Counted from the first letter of the stretch, positions 7,520 to 14,853 are shown. The stretch is DNA of 14,941 nucleotides from Streptosporangiaceae bacterium (GCA_025934635.1 JAICWX010000217.1:1-14941); one strand, 5' to 3'. The notes: generated by a model not told the origin, from the letters alone. Numbers and translations: made by a program.

Positions 7520-7927
7520 TCAGACCCGGCGCCGCTTCGGCGGCCGGCAGCCATTGTGCGGAACGGGGGTCATGTCCTGGATCGAGCCGACCTCCAGCCC
7601 GGTCGCCTGCAGCGACCGGATGGCGGTCTCCCGTCCCGACCCCGGGCCCTTGACGAAGACATCGACCTTGCGCATGCCGTGCTCCATCGCGCGGCGCGCG
7701 GCGGCCTCGGCTGCCATCTGCGCGGCGTACGGCGTCGACTTGCGCGATCCCTTGAACCCGACCTGACCCGCGGAGGCCCACGAGATGACGTTCCCGGTCG
7801 GGTCGGTAATCGAGATGATCGTGTTGTTGAACGTGCTCCTGATGTGGGCGTGCCCGTGAGCTACGTTCTTCCGCTCCTTGCGGCGCACCTTCTTGGCGGC
7901 CTGGCTACGGCTCTTTGCTGGCGGCAT
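7520..7927 (-). CDS. rpsK: 30S ribosomal protein S11
   Basis: S11 sits on the 30S platform and helps shape the mRNA exit and Shine-Dalgarno region. The 135-residue product has the expected basic N-terminus ([18 protein letters not shown]), [20 protein letters not shown], and the invariant C-terminal stretch [14 protein letters not shown]...[20 protein letters not shown] (second part 20 residues). Length is normal. The start ATG at 7927 has GAAGGAT just upstream, 45 bp after rpsM. It belongs to the alpha operon between rpsM and rpsD. Confidence 0.98.
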   Translation of the reverse strand: MPPAKSRSQAAKKVRRKERKNVAHGHAHIRSTFNNTIISITDPTGNVISWASAGQVGFKGSRKSTPYAAQMAAEAAARRAMEHGMRKVDVFVKGPGSGRETAIRSLQATGLEVGSIQDMTPVPHNGCRPPKRRRV

Positions 7928-7972
7928 ATCCTTCTTTGGCTTCCTAACGAGGTGATCGATCCGCGGTACGGA

Positions 7973-8353
7973 CTACTTCTTGCCGGCCTTCTTCTTGCCG
8001 GCCACCGTCTTCTTCTTGCCCTTGCGGGTGCGTGCGTTGGTCTGCGTCCGCTGCCCGTGCACCGGAAGCCCGCGGCGGTGGCGGATCCCCTGATAGCAGC
8101 CGATCTCGACCTTGCGCCTGATGTCGGCCTGGACCTCGCGGCGCAGGTCACCTTCGACCTGGTAGGTGGCGTCGATCCAGTCGCGGAGCTTCATCAGCTC
8201 CTCGTCGGTCAGGTTGCTGACCCGGGTGTCGCCGTTGACGCCGGTAGCCGCAAGCGTCTGCAGGGAACGGGTCCGGCCGATGCCGAAAATGTAGGTGAGC
8301 GCGATCTCGACCCGCTTGTCGCGGGGCAAGTCCACTCCAGAAAGCCTGGCCAT
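7973..8353 (-). CDS. rpsM: 30S ribosomal protein S13
   Basis: S13 lies in the 30S head, bridges to the 50S subunit and touches P-site tRNA with its basic tail. The 126-residue protein has the helix-two-turns-helix core ([31 protein letters not shown]), then the signature [20 protein letters not shown] and a Lys-rich end ([17 protein letters not shown]). Length is normal. ATG at 8353 has AAGGAG about 12 bases upstream, a longer gap than usual. A 131-bp spacer with hairpins lies between rpmJ and this gene. Confidence 0.98.
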   Translation of the reverse strand: MARLSGVDLPRDKRVEIALTYIFGIGRTRSLQTLAATGVNGDTRVSNLTDEELMKLRDWIDATYQVEGDLRREVQADIRRKVEIGCYQGIRHRRGLPVHGQRTQTNARTRKGKKKTVAGKKKAGKK

Positions 8354-8399
8354 GCTTGGGCAGTTCTCCTTCGTCTCGCGGAGGTGCTTCGCGCCGCTC

Positions 8400-8466
8400 C
8401 CACGTCCTGCCCGGACGTGGCCCCGGCCTCCGTCCGGGGGTCGCAGCCACTAGGTGGCCTGCTGCG
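8400..8466 (-). promoter_or_regulatory. Hairpin cluster in the rpmJ-rpsM spacer
   Basis: Three stems follow one another: CCACGTCC/GGACGTGG (8400-8407 and 8413-8420, 5-nt loop), CCCCGG/CCGGGG (8421-8426 and 8434-8439), and an interrupted stem CGCAGCCAC with GTGG...CTGCG (8442-8450, 8454-8457 and 8462-8466). Most other gaps in this operon are 15-45 bp, so this 131-bp spacer stands out. No T-run follows. The cluster may slow or partly end transcription or mark an RNA-processing point; this is inference from structure alone. Confidence 0.5.
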
Positions 8467-8484
8467 GTGCGCGTCTTTGGAGCG

Positions 8485-8598
8485 TCAGCCTTGCCGCTGC
8501 TTGTGCCGCGGGTCGGTGCAGATGACCATGACGCGGCCATGCCGACGGATGATCCGGCACTTGCTGCAGATCTTCTTGACGCTCGGCTTGACCTTCAC
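8485..8598 (-). CDS. rpmJ: 50S ribosomal protein L36, zinc-binding form
   Basis: L36 is the smallest large-subunit protein. This 37-codon gene reads [20 protein letters not shown], then [17 protein letters not shown]. The zinc ligands Cys11, Cys14, Cys27 and His32 are all present, which defines the zinc-containing form. It starts with GTG at 8598, behind a weak GGGGA site, and stops with TGA at 8485. The spot between infA and rpsM is its standard place. The length of 37 residues is exactly typical. Confidence 0.97.
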   Translation of the reverse strand: MKVKPSVKKICSKCRIIRRHGRVMVICTDPRHKQRQG

Positions 8599-8636
8599 GG
8601 CGTATTCCCCACTAAATCTGTCTTGCTTGGCTGTTA

Positions 8637-8858
8637 TTACTTGTACCGGTACACGATCCGCCCGCGGCTCAGGTCGTAGGGGCTTAGCTCCACTACCACC
8701 CGGTCGTCAGGCAGGATGCGGATGTAGTGCATCCGCATTTTCCCGCTGATGTGAGCGAGAACCTTGTGCCCGTTGTCCAGCTCCACCCGGAAGAAGGCAT
8801 TCGGGAGTGACTCGACAACCGTGCCCTCAATCTCAATGGCGCCGTCTTTTTTGGGCAT
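8637..8858 (-). CDS. infA: Translation initiation factor IF-1
   Basis: IF-1 binds the 30S A site during initiation and works with IF-2 and IF-3. The 73-residue product is a single OB-fold (S1-like) domain: [40 protein letters not shown] and the end [15 protein letters not shown]. Length is exact for the family. ATG at 8858 has GGAGG only two bases upstream, an unusually short spacing, but no better start exists, and the conserved sequence begins at this Met. It stops at tandem TAATAA. It opens the alpha-operon half after a roughly 830-bp spacer, so a promoter of its own is likely. Confidence 0.98.
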   Translation of the reverse strand: MPKKDGAIEIEGTVVESLPNAFFRVELDNGHKVLAHISGKMRMHYIRILPDDRVVVELSPYDLSRGRIVYRYK

Positions 8859-8929
8859 GTCCTCCGCGCTTCGTTCTGTCGTAACGGCCCGCGCCGGAGC
8901 GCGGTCTGGTTTGGCTCGTGCGGTGCTAC

Positions 8930-8984
8930 CCGTACTGCCGTGGTTGACCGTACCGCCGGGTCCGGCCGTACGAGCTAGCCGTAC
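8930..8984. repeat. Four CCGTAC motifs at 18/18/13-bp spacing upstream of infA
   Basis: CCGTAC begins at 8930, 8948, 8966 and 8979. Three of the four continue as CCGTAC(C/T)GCC. The first and last belong to a 15-bp near-repeat, GCTACCCGTACTGCC (8925-8939) and GCTAGCCGTACTGCC (8974-8988), which differ at one base. The motifs lie 72-126 bp upstream of the infA start and may be regulatory or may be leftovers of local duplication. Confidence 0.55.
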
Positions 8985-9340
8985 TGCCCTGGGCGGCAGC
9001 CTGCCCCGCCTAGCTCACGCCGGTGCCGGCGAGTGCCAGCGGGACGAAAAACCGGGAAGGGCCGGTATCGTGATCGCCTAAGCGATCCCCCGAGTTCCGG
9101 CCGGGTAGAACCCAGCAGATGGGCCGGAGACGAGTGTACTCGACCCCAGGCCCCGACGCGAACCGCCCAGGTTATAAGACATCCCAGGCCTCGCCGGTAT
9201 TCCCGGGCCGCGATTGCAGGGCGGTCATCCGGGCCCGGGGCACGATCAGTCAGCCGACGCCAGGACGGCAAGCCATCGACCCGGGACGACGACCTGCCTG
9301 CCAGCTTACCCGCAAACGCCGACCCCGCTCCGCGGCAGCC

Positions 9341-9412
9341 GGTACGGCGGCCCCGAGGTTCCCTGGTACGGCAGCTCCGCGGGTCTCTGGTACGGCCGCC
9401 CCGCGGGTCCCT
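9341..9412. repeat. 24-bp tandem repeat, three degenerate copies
   Basis: Copies at 9341-9364, 9365-9388 and 9389-9412 each begin GGTACGGC and end with a (T/C)CCCT or TCTCT-type pentamer; the middle varies around GC-CCGCGGG. Unit length is exactly 24 in all three. In one plus-strand frame this reads GTAAPRxx three times, but the surrounding frame does not look like a gene, so I class it as a noncoding repeat. Confidence 0.8.
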
Positions 9413-9476
9413 ATCGGAGCGTCCGCACCACCGGTCACGCCTGTCACCCACCCCAGCCCTCACCTGGCTCCCGGCA

Positions 9477-9534
9477 ACGACATGGATGCTCCATCAATGC
9501 CGCGCCAGCAGCATCGATGCTCCATCCATGTCGT
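9477..9534. repeat. Long imperfect dyad, possible terminator or repeated element
   Basis: ACGACATGGATG (9477-9488) pairs perfectly with CATCCATGTCGT (9523-9534). Pairing resumes inside after a 3-nt bulge on each side with CATC/GATG and AATGC-type bases, to a loop of about 10 nt: roughly 20 pairs in a 58-nt element. A direct repeat GATGCTCCATC (9485-9495 and 9516-9526) is embedded in it. It lies about 155 bp downstream of the DUF1707 stop on the minus strand and has no T-run. Confidence 0.7.
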
Positions 9535-9619
9535 CAGCTGTGCCACCTGGGATCAGCCGCGCTACCCGGGGACGCGACGCCCCCGTACCAGGCACACCGT
9601 GAGCATCACCGTCCCAGGC

Positions 9620-9704
9620 GGCCAGTCACCGGGACAGGCCAGTCACCGGGACAGGCCAGTCGCCGGGAGGGGCTAGTCGCCGGGAGGGGCTAGTCGCCGG
9701 GGCG
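9620..9704. repeat. 17-bp tandem array, five copies, crossing the DUF1707 stop codon
   Basis: Copies start at 9620, 9637, 9654, 9671 and 9688. The first two are GGCCAGTCACCGGGACA; the later ones drift to GGC(C/T)AGTCGCCGGGAGG. On the minus strand the last copy supplies the final codons and the TAG stop of the DUF1707 gene, and copy four repeats the same GGCGACTAG. The unit is not a multiple of three, so the array has grown downstream of the stop. Confidence 0.9.
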
Positions 9705-10145
9705 CTGGGAGCGGCGGACTATCGCCCAGATCCAGGGCAGGGCGATCAGCGCCCACCAGGGAAACCAGGTGCCGCTGCCGACGACCGCGGCGACCGCCCA
9801 GATGGCGACCAGGGCCGAGGTGACTACCGCCCACGCCCCCATGGCCACGGTTCCCGGCGTGAACCGGGCCGGGCTGCCATGGCCCGGGTCGGCCGGGAGC
9901 AGGGACTGCCCGGGGCGGGTCGGGCCGCGGCGCAGCGAGGCATCTGGCAGCTGGTACAGGTCGATGGCGGGCAGGTCCGTCATCAGCTCGTCGAGTTCGC
10001 CCAGCGTCTTGGCCTCCAGGGCGCGGTCCATGCGCTCGTGGAATTCCTCGGCGGTCAGCCGGCCGGCGGCGTGGTGCTCGCGCAGCAGCGAGGCGACGCG
10101 GTCGCGATCCGCGTCCGAGGCGCGGATTCGCGGGTCACCAGGCAC
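9690..10145 (-). CDS. DUF1707 domain small membrane protein
   Basis: This 151-residue protein has an N-terminal DUF1707 domain (SHOCT-like), residues about 5-60, with its usual pattern: IRASDADRDRVASLLREHHA, GRLTAEEFHERMDRAL and LGELDELMTDLP. A flexible Pro/Gly linker (about 65-97) leads to two hydrophobic helices, about 100-123 (AMGAWAVVTSALVAIWAVAA) and 127-144 (WFPWWALIALPWIWAIV). It ends in RRSQRPGD. DUF1707 proteins are common in actinobacteria and have no established biochemical role; the layout suggests a membrane-anchored cytoplasmic domain. The start is GTG at 10145 with AAGG about 7 bases upstream. It lies 36 bp after map, so it is probably cotranscribed with the spc genes. The last codons fall inside a 17-bp tandem array, so the C-terminus may vary between strains. 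Confidence 0.9.
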   Translation of the reverse strand: MPGDPRIRASDADRDRVASLLREHHAAGRLTAEEFHERMDRALEAKTLGELDELMTDLPAIDLYQLPDASLRRGPTRPGQSLLPADPGHGSPARFTPGTVAMGAWAVVTSALVAIWAVAAVVGSGTWFPWWALIALPWIWAIVRRSQRPGD

Positions 10146-10181
10146 CTGGCACCTTCTTAGCTCGGGGCGTTGTCCTACTAC

Positions 10182-10988
10182 CTAGTATCGCTCCGCGGAA
10201 TCGTCGCGGCGGGCCAGCCCCTCCTTGCCGCCGTCCTCGGCGGTCAGCACCCACGGCCCGTCCGGGGTGATCGCGACCGTGTGCTCGAAGTGCGCAGCCC
10301 AGCTTCCGTCGGCGGTGATGACCGTCCACTCGTCGTCGAGCAGGATCGTCTCCGAGTCGCCGAGCATCACCATCGGCTCGATAGCCAGCGCCATGCCCGG
10401 CCGCAGCCGCGGCCCCCGGCCGGGGCGCCCGTAGTTGGGCACCGGCGGGTCCATGTGCATCGCGCTGCCGATCCCGTGCCCGGTGTACTCCTCGACGACG
10501 CCGTACGGGCCGGAGGCGGCCACGCTGGCCTCCACCGCGTGCGAGATGTCGCCGAGCCGGGCGCCGGCCTGTGCCTGGGCGAGCCCGCGCCACAGCGCGG
10601 CCTCGCAGGCCGCCAGCAGCCGGGTGTGCTCGGCGGAGATGGCCCCGACGCCGACGGTGAGGGCGGCGTCCCCGTGCCAGCCGCGGACGATGGCGCCGCA
10701 GTCGATCGAGATGATGTCCCCGTCCCGCAGGCTCCGCCGCGGGCTGGGGATGCCGTGCACGATCTCCTCGTTCACCGACGTGCAGATCACCGCCGGGTAG
10801 CCGTGGTAGCCCTTGAACGACGGGGTCGCGCCCGCGTTCCGGATCTCGGCCTCGGCCAGCTCGTCGAGCTCGGCGGTGGTGACGCCGGGCCGGACCGCCG
10901 CGGCGAGCAGGCTCAGGGTGCGCGCGACCACCAGGCCGGCCTCGCGCATCACCGCGAGCTGCTCGGGTGTCTTGATCTCAATGGTCAT
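10182..10988 (-). CDS. map: Type I methionine aminopeptidase
   Basis: MetAP removes the initiator Met from nascent proteins when the second residue is small. The 268-residue pita-bread enzyme shows every catalytic residue: His79 (EEIVHGIP), the metal ligands Asp96 (ISIDCG), Asp107 (WHGDAAL), His171 (YTGHGIGSAMH), Glu204 (LAIEPM) and Glu235 (HFEHTVAI). The N-terminus MTIEIKTPEQLAVMREAGLV is that of the short form, without the SH3-binding zinc extension of the other actinobacterial paralogue. ATG at 10988 has only a GGTGG-type ribosome site. It lies 37 bp after adk in the standard secY-adk-map order, near the translocon and ribosome genes it serves. Confidence 0.98.
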   Translation of the reverse strand: MTIEIKTPEQLAVMREAGLVVARTLSLLAAAVRPGVTTAELDELAEAEIRNAGATPSFKGYHGYPAVICTSVNEEIVHGIPSPRRSLRDGDIISIDCGAIVRGWHGDAALTVGVGAISAEHTRLLAACEAALWRGLAQAQAGARLGDISHAVEASVAASGPYGVVEEYTGHGIGSAMHMDPPVPNYGRPGRGPRLRPGMALAIEPMVMLGDSETILLDDEWTVITADGSWAAHFEHTVAITPDGPWVLTAEDGGKEGLARRDDSAERY

Positions 10989-11025
10989 GCCACCACGCCA
11001 TATCGCCAGAGCGGTCTCTCAGTTC

Positions 11026-11679
11026 TCAGCGTGCGAACGGGCGGAGCGCGGCCATCGCCCGGCTGGTGATCTCTTCCACCGGGCCGGTCGCGTCGATCCC
11101 GATCAGGATGTTCTCGTCAGCGTAGAACGCGATCAGCGGGGAGGTCTGCTCGGCGTAGACCTCGAGCCGGTGCCTGATGGTCTCCTCGGAGTCATCGTCG
11201 CGCTGGAAGAGCTCGCCGCCGCAGTCGTCGCAGATGCCCTTGCGGGCGGGGGGGTCGTACAGCGCGTGCTGGACGCGCTCGCAGCGGCGGCAGGTCCGGC
11301 GTCCGGACAGCCGTCGCACCACCTCGTCCTCGTCCACCACGAGCTCGAGCACGACGCTGAGCCGGACCTCCCACTCGGCGAGCATCTTCTTCAGCGTCTC
11401 GGCCTGCGGGACGTTGCGCGGGAAGCCGTCGAGCAGGAAGCCTTCCTGGGTGTCGTCCTCCGCCAGCCGGTCTCGGACCATCGCCACCGTCACCTCGTCC
11501 GGGACCAGGTCGCCCCGGTCCATGAACTCCCTGGCCTTGCGGCCCAGGTCGGTGTTGTTGGTGACGTTGTACCGGAAAATGTCACCTGTCGAGATCCTCG
11601 GGATCGCCAGGTGCGATGCAATGAACTGGGCCTGTGTCCCCTTGCCCGCACCGGGGGGCCCGACGAGGACTATGCGCAC
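11026..11679 (-). CDS. adk: Adenylate kinase, long form with zinc-type LID
   Basis: Adenylate kinase interconverts ATP plus AMP and two ADP. The 217-residue protein has the P-loop GPPGAGKGT (7-15), the AMP-binding segment ISTGDIFR (29-36), LLDGFPRN (82-89), and a full LID domain. The LID has four cysteines, Cys130 and Cys133 (TCRRC) and Cys150 and Cys153 (CDDC), the arrangement of zinc-binding Gram-positive kinases, followed by [13 protein letters not shown]. Mycobacterial Adk is about 181 residues and lacks this LID. The start is GTG at 11679, overlapping the secY stop by one base (TAGTG), which points to translational coupling. Confidence 0.98.
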   Translation of the reverse strand: MRIVLVGPPGAGKGTQAQFIASHLAIPRISTGDIFRYNVTNNTDLGRKAREFMDRGDLVPDEVTVAMVRDRLAEDDTQEGFLLDGFPRNVPQAETLKKMLAEWEVRLSVVLELVVDEDEVVRRLSGRRTCRRCERVQHALYDPPARKGICDDCGGELFQRDDDSEETIRHRLEVYAEQTSPLIAFYADENILIGIDATGPVEEITSRAMAALRPFAR

Positions 11680-13001
11680 TATCGCAAGAAACCCTCATAG
11701 TTGCGCTGCTGCAGCTGGCTCTCGATCTGCTTCACCGTGTCCAGCCCGACGCCGACCATGATCAGCAGGCTGACCCCGCTGAACGGGAACTGGTTGGCGA
11801 CGCCGACGGCGCTGAGCGCCACCAGCGGGAACAGCGCGATGATCCCGAGGTAGATCGAGCCGGGCGCGGTAAGCCTGCTCAGCACGTACTGGAGGTACTC
11901 GGCGGTCGGCCGGCCGGGACGGATCCCGGGGATGAACCCGCCGTACTTCTTCATGTTGTCGGCGACTTCTTGCGGGTTGAAGGTGATCGACACGTAGAAG
12001 TACGTGAACCCGACGATCAGCAAGAAGAAGGCGAGCATGTACAGCGGCGAGCTGCTCTGCTCGATGTAGCGGGCGACCCAGGCGACCCAGCCCTGCGGTT
12101 TGGCCTGGTTGCCGAACAGCTGCGCAGCCAGGGTCGGGATGTACAGCAGGGACGAGGCGAAGATGACCGGGATGACGCCCGCCTGGTTGACCTTCATCGG
12201 GATGTAGGTCGAGGTGCCGCCGTACATCCGGCGGCCCACCATGCGCTTGGCGTACTGGACCGGGATGCGGCGCTGGGCCTGCTCCATGAACACGATGAAC
12301 GCGACGATGGCGACCACCACGACCAGCGCGATGGCGGCGTAGAACGGGCCCTTGGTCCGCAGGATGGCCAGCAGCTCGCCCGGGATGACCGAGATCACCG
12401 TCGTGAAGATCAGCACCGACATGCCGTTGCCGACGCCGCGGTCGGTGATCAGCTCGCCCATCCACATGATGACCGTGGTGCCGGCCACCATGGTGATCAC
12501 CATCGTGGCGATGGTGAAGACGGAGGCGTTCGGGATCAGCGGGTTGTTGCCCGCGGCCCCGCACCCGTTGAACAAGGTGCCCGACCGGGCCAGCTCCACG
12601 TAGCCGGTGGACTGGAGCAGCGCCAGGCCCACGGTGAGGTACCGGGTGTACTGGGTGATCTTGGCCTGGCCCGACTGCCCCTCCTGCTTGAGGGTCTCCA
12701 GCCGCGGGATCACGACGGTGAGCAGCTGCAGGATGATGCTGGCGGTGATGTACGGCATGATGCCGAGCGCGAACACCGACAGGCGCAGCAGCGCCTGGCC
12801 GCTGAGCAGGTTGACGATGGCCAGCACGCCCGCCGTGGAACCGGTGGCCGCTGCGTTGGAGCAGAAGGCCACGTTCCGCTCGTTGATGCCCGGCGTGGGC
12901 AGCGAGGCACCGAGGCGGAACAGCGCGATGAGGCCCAGCGTGATCAGCAGCTTCTTGCGAAGGTCCGGCGTCTGGAACGCCCGCACGAAGGCCGTGAGCA
13001 T
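11679..13001 (-). CDS. secY: Preprotein translocase subunit SecY
   Basis: SecY forms the protein-conducting channel in the cytoplasmic membrane, with SecE and SecG. The 440-residue protein has the expected ten hydrophobic helices, beginning with [20 protein letters not shown] (20-39). The two family signatures are present: [15 protein letters not shown] (80-94), and [20 protein letters not shown] (179-198). The cytoplasmic loop [13 protein letters not shown] (241-253) and [20 protein letters not shown] (341-360) are the ribosome- and SecA-facing elements. ATG at 13001 has GAGGA eight bases upstream. The end of the gene is coupled to adk. A 126-bp spacer with a hairpin and a promoter candidate separates it from rplO. 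Confidence 0.98.
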   Translation of the reverse strand: MLTAFVRAFQTPDLRKKLLITLGLIALFRLGASLPTPGINERNVAFCSNAAATGSTAGVLAIVNLLSGQALLRLSVFALGIMPYITASIILQLLTVVIPRLETLKQEGQSGQAKITQYTRYLTVGLALLQSTGYVELARSGTLFNGCGAAGNNPLIPNASVFTIATMVITMVAGTTVIMWMGELITDRGVGNGMSVLIFTTVISVIPGELLAILRTKGPFYAAIALVVVVAIVAFIVFMEQAQRRIPVQYAKRMVGRRMYGGTSTYIPMKVNQAGVIPVIFASSLLYIPTLAAQLFGNQAKPQGWVAWVARYIEQSSSPLYMLAFFLLIVGFTYFYVSITFNPQEVADNMKKYGGFIPGIRPGRPTAEYLQYVLSRLTAPGSIYLGIIALFPLVALSAVGVANQFPFSGVSLLIMVGVGLDTVKQIESQLQQRNYEGFLR

Positions 13002-13038
13002 GCGCAGTCCTCGCTTCGGTTGGTGGGGCAGTCCACGT

Positions 13039-13067
13039 ATCTTACCCGGGACTGAATAATGTGTCTC
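13039..13067 (-). promoter_or_regulatory. Candidate promoter in front of secY
   Basis: On the minus strand GAGACA (13067-13062), 17 bp and TAAGAT (13044-13039) match the housekeeping -35 and -10 at four of six positions each with ideal spacing. It lies just downstream of the hairpin at 13079-13109 and would start transcripts about 25 bases before the secY ATG. This would let secY-adk-map be expressed partly apart from the ribosomal genes. Confidence 0.35.
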
Positions 13068-13078
13068 TTGCTCGCTTG

Positions 13079-13109
13079 CCTCCGGGCGGCCGTACCCGGC
13101 GCCCGGAGG
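13079..13109 (-). terminator. Hairpin in the rplO-secY spacer
   Basis: CCTCCGGGCG (13079-13088) and CGCCCGGAGG (13100-13109) form a perfect 10-bp stem with an 11-nt loop, starting 18 bp after the rplO stop. No T-run follows on the minus strand. It may be a leaky terminator or a processing site separating rplO from secY, consistent with the promoter candidate right after it. Confidence 0.5.
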
Positions 13110-13127
13110 TTCGCTCGAAACCCTACG

Positions 13128-13607
13128 TTAAGAAAGCTCGGTAACGGAGCCGCCGGCCTGCTCGATCTTGGCGGCGGCCGAGGCCGAGAAGGCGTGCGCG
13201 GTGACCCGGAGGGCCACGGCGAGATCGCCGGTACCGAGCACCTTGATCAGCTCGCCCTTGCGGGCGGCGCCCTTGGCCACCAGATTCTCCGGGGTCACGT
13301 CGCCACCCTCGGGGAACAACTCGGCCAGGCGGCCGGTGTTGACCACCTGGTAGCTGGTGCCGAAGCCCGCGTTGGAGAAGCCCTTCAGCTTCGGAATGCG
13401 GCGCTGCAGCGGCATCTGGCCGCCCTCGAAACCGAGGCGGACCGTGTTACGCGCCTTGGTGCCCTTGGTGCCGCGCCCGGCGGTCTTGCCCTTGGACGCC
13501 TCACCGCGGCCGATCCGCGTCTTGGCCTTGTGCGCTCCCGGCGCGGGCCGCAGGTGATGCAGCTTGAGCCCGCGCCCGGACGCGGACGTGTTCTGTTCGT
13601 CCGGCAT
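13128..13607 (-). CDS. rplO: 50S ribosomal protein L15
   Basis: L15 is a late-assembling protein of the large subunit that threads a basic arm through 23S rRNA. The 159-residue protein has the family pattern: [20 protein letters not shown], the glycine/lysine-rich arm [38 protein letters not shown], and the C-terminal globular part ([20 protein letters not shown]). The first dozen residues ([12 protein letters not shown]) are a short extension. ATG at 13607 touches the rpmD stop (TAAATG), with GAGGAAG inside rpmD as ribosome site, so the two are likely coupled. The gene ends 126 bp before secY. Confidence 0.98.
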   Translation of the reverse strand: MPDEQNTSASGRGLKLHHLRPAPGAHKAKTRIGRGEASKGKTAGRGTKGTKARNTVRLGFEGGQMPLQRRIPKLKGFSNAGFGTSYQVVNTGRLAELFPEGGDVTPENLVAKGAARKGELIKVLGTGDLAVALRVTAHAFSASAAAKIEQAGGSVTELS

Positions 13608-13790
13608 TTAGTCCACTTCCTCTACCGTGACCAGGTGGCGCACGGTCTTGATCATGCCGCGGAACTCGGGCCGGTCCGGCTTGACCACGACCTGGCCGAT
13701 CCGGCGCAGCCCCAGCGAGCGCAGCGAGTTCCGCTGCGCGCTGTTGCCGCCGATCTTCGACTTGGTCTGTGTCACCTTCAGCTGTGCCAT
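13608..13790 (-). CDS. rpmD: 50S ribosomal protein L30
   Basis: L30 is a small protein of the large subunit found only in some bacteria. The 60-residue product has the usual ferredoxin-like fold pattern: [40 protein letters not shown], then [17 protein letters not shown]. Length is exact. ATG at 13790 has GGGAGGA upstream and lies 15 bp after rpsE. Its TAA is directly followed by the rplO ATG. Confidence 0.98.
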   Translation of the reverse strand: MAQLKVTQTKSKIGGNSAQRNSLRSLGLRRIGQVVVKPDRPEFRGMIKTVRHLVTVEEVD

Positions 13791-13805
13791 CTGCGCGTCC
13801 TCCCG

Positions 13806-14405
13806 TCAGGCCCCGGCCGCGGCCGCACGGGCCCGCAGCATGGCCGCGGGGGCCACGTCCTCGATCGGCAGACCGCGCTTGGCCGCGATCTCTTCCGGCC
13901 GGTTCAGGCTCTTCAGCGCGGCCACCGTGGCGTGCACCACGTTGATCGGGTTGGACGAGCCGAGCGACCGGGACAGCACGTCGTGGATGCCCGCGCACTC
14001 GAGCACGGCGCGCACCGGGCCGCCGGCGATGACGCCGGTTCCCGGGCTGGCCGGCTTGAGCAGGACCACGCCCGCCGCTTCCTCGCCCTGCACGGTGTGC
14101 GGGATGGTGCTGGCGATCATCGGCACCCGGAAGAAGTGCTTCTTGGCCTCCTCCACGCCCTTGGCGATGGCGGCCGGCACCTCCTTGGCCTTGCCGTACC
14201 CGACGCCGACCATTCCCTTGCCGTCGCCCACCACGACCAGCGCGGTGAAGCTGAAGCGGCGGCCGCCCTTGACGACCTTGGCCACCCGGTTGATGGTGAC
14301 CACGTGCTCGAGGTAGGCGGCCTGCTTCTCGGCCGCGCCGCCGCGCCGGTCCTCACGGCGCTCGCGCCGTTCGCCGCCGCCGCCTCGCCGCGGTGCTCCT
14401 GGCAT
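13806..14405 (-). CDS. rpsE: 30S ribosomal protein S5
   Basis: S5 sits at the mRNA entry side of the 30S body and affects decoding fidelity. The 199-residue protein has a basic, Gly/Arg-rich leader (1-27) and then the S5 N-terminal RNA-binding domain: [20 protein letters not shown] and [20 protein letters not shown]. The C-terminal domain follows ([40 protein letters not shown]). The tail is Ala-rich (RARAAAAGA). ATG at 14405 has GAGGAAGGG upstream. It lies 34 bp after rplR and 15 bp before rpmD. Confidence 0.98.
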   Translation of the reverse strand: MPGAPRRGGGGERRERREDRRGGAAEKQAAYLEHVVTINRVAKVVKGGRRFSFTALVVVGDGKGMVGVGYGKAKEVPAAIAKGVEEAKKHFFRVPMIASTIPHTVQGEEAAGVVLLKPASPGTGVIAGGPVRAVLECAGIHDVLSRSLGSSNPINVVHATVAALKSLNRPEEIAAKRGLPIEDVAPAAMLRARAAAAGA

Positions 14406-14439
14406 TAGCCCTTCCTCATCTCTGTATTGCCATGCTCGT

Positions 14440-14850
14440 TCACAGCTTCAGCCCGCCTTCGCGGGCGCCGTCCGCGAGCGCCGCGACCCGGCCGTGGTAG
14501 CGGTAACCGCCACGGTCGAACACCACGGCCTCGATGCCGGCGTCCTTGGCCCGCTGCGCGAGCAGCTCGCCCACCTTGCGCGCCTTGGCGGTCTTGTCAC
14601 CGTCGGTCGCCCGGACATCGGTGTCCAGAGTGGACGCGGCGGCCAGCGTACGGCCGACGGTGTCGTCGACGATCTGCGCGAACATGTGCCGCGCGGACCG
14701 GTTGACGACCAGCCGGGGCCGGATCGCGCTGCCGGTGACCTTCTTGCGGACCCGCAGGTGCCGACGGGCGCGCCCGGCGGCGGAGGCCTGCGTCTTCGGA
14801 CGCACCCGCCCGGTGGCGCGTGCGCGCGACGTCGTCTTGGTGCCAGCCAT
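14440..14850 (-). CDS. rplR: 50S ribosomal protein L18
   Basis: L18 binds 5S rRNA and helps bring it into the central protuberance of the 50S subunit. The 136-residue protein has a basic N-terminal arm about 15 residues longer than in short homologues ([20 protein letters not shown]), then [37 protein letters not shown], and the closing [20 protein letters not shown] and REGGLKL, typical of the family. ATG at 14850 lies 3 bp after the rplF stop, suggesting translational coupling. Confidence 0.97.
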   Translation of the reverse strand: MAGTKTTSRARATGRVRPKTQASAAGRARRHLRVRKKVTGSAIRPRLVVNRSARHMFAQIVDDTVGRTLAAASTLDTDVRATDGDKTAKARKVGELLAQRAKDAGIEAVVFDRGGYRYHGRVAALADGAREGGLKL

Positions 14851-14853
14851 GAC

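Larger units (their letters stand above)
8859..9689. other. Long repeat-filled intergenic region between the DUF1707 gene and infA
   Basis: About 830 bp hold no ORF that looks like a protein; the open frames here translate to Arg/Pro/Gly-rich sequence without domain features. From right to left the region contains the 17-bp array (9620-9704), a long dyad (9477-9534), a 24-bp tandem repeat (9341-9412), a small hairpin GATCGC/GCGATC (9072-9087) and spaced CCGTAC motifs (8930-8984). The alpha-operon promoter should lie here. Candidate minus-strand -10 elements are TATAAC (9176-9171) and TACACT (9138-9133), but neither has a convincing -35. The TACACT overlaps the dyad CGAGT-GT-ACTCG, which could be an operator. 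Confidence 0.6.

Noticed and set aside
8841..8850. A-rich run in infA (codons AAA AAA G) as a frameshift site
   Set aside because: It lies at codons 3-4 of a normal full-length IF-1 with no alternative frame product.
8975..9463. 162-codon open frame on the minus strand upstream of infA
   Set aside because: Arg-rich low-complexity translation with no recognisable fold; it overlaps the spaced repeats and the expected promoter zone.
9119..9676. 185-codon open frame on the plus strand in the map-infA spacer, with GTAAPR repeats
   Set aside because: Composition is Arg/Pro/Gly-rich as in any open frame of GC-rich DNA, there is no domain, no clear ribosome site, and both ends run through noncoding repeats.
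11634..13055. 473-codon plus-strand open frame opposite secY
   Set aside because: It mirrors secY; the His/Asp/Arg/Gln-rich sequence is the usual antisense shadow of a GC-rich membrane-protein gene.
13059..14408. 449-codon plus-strand open frame opposite rplO-rpmD-rpsE
   Set aside because: It spans three certain ribosomal genes on the other strand and has shadow-type composition.
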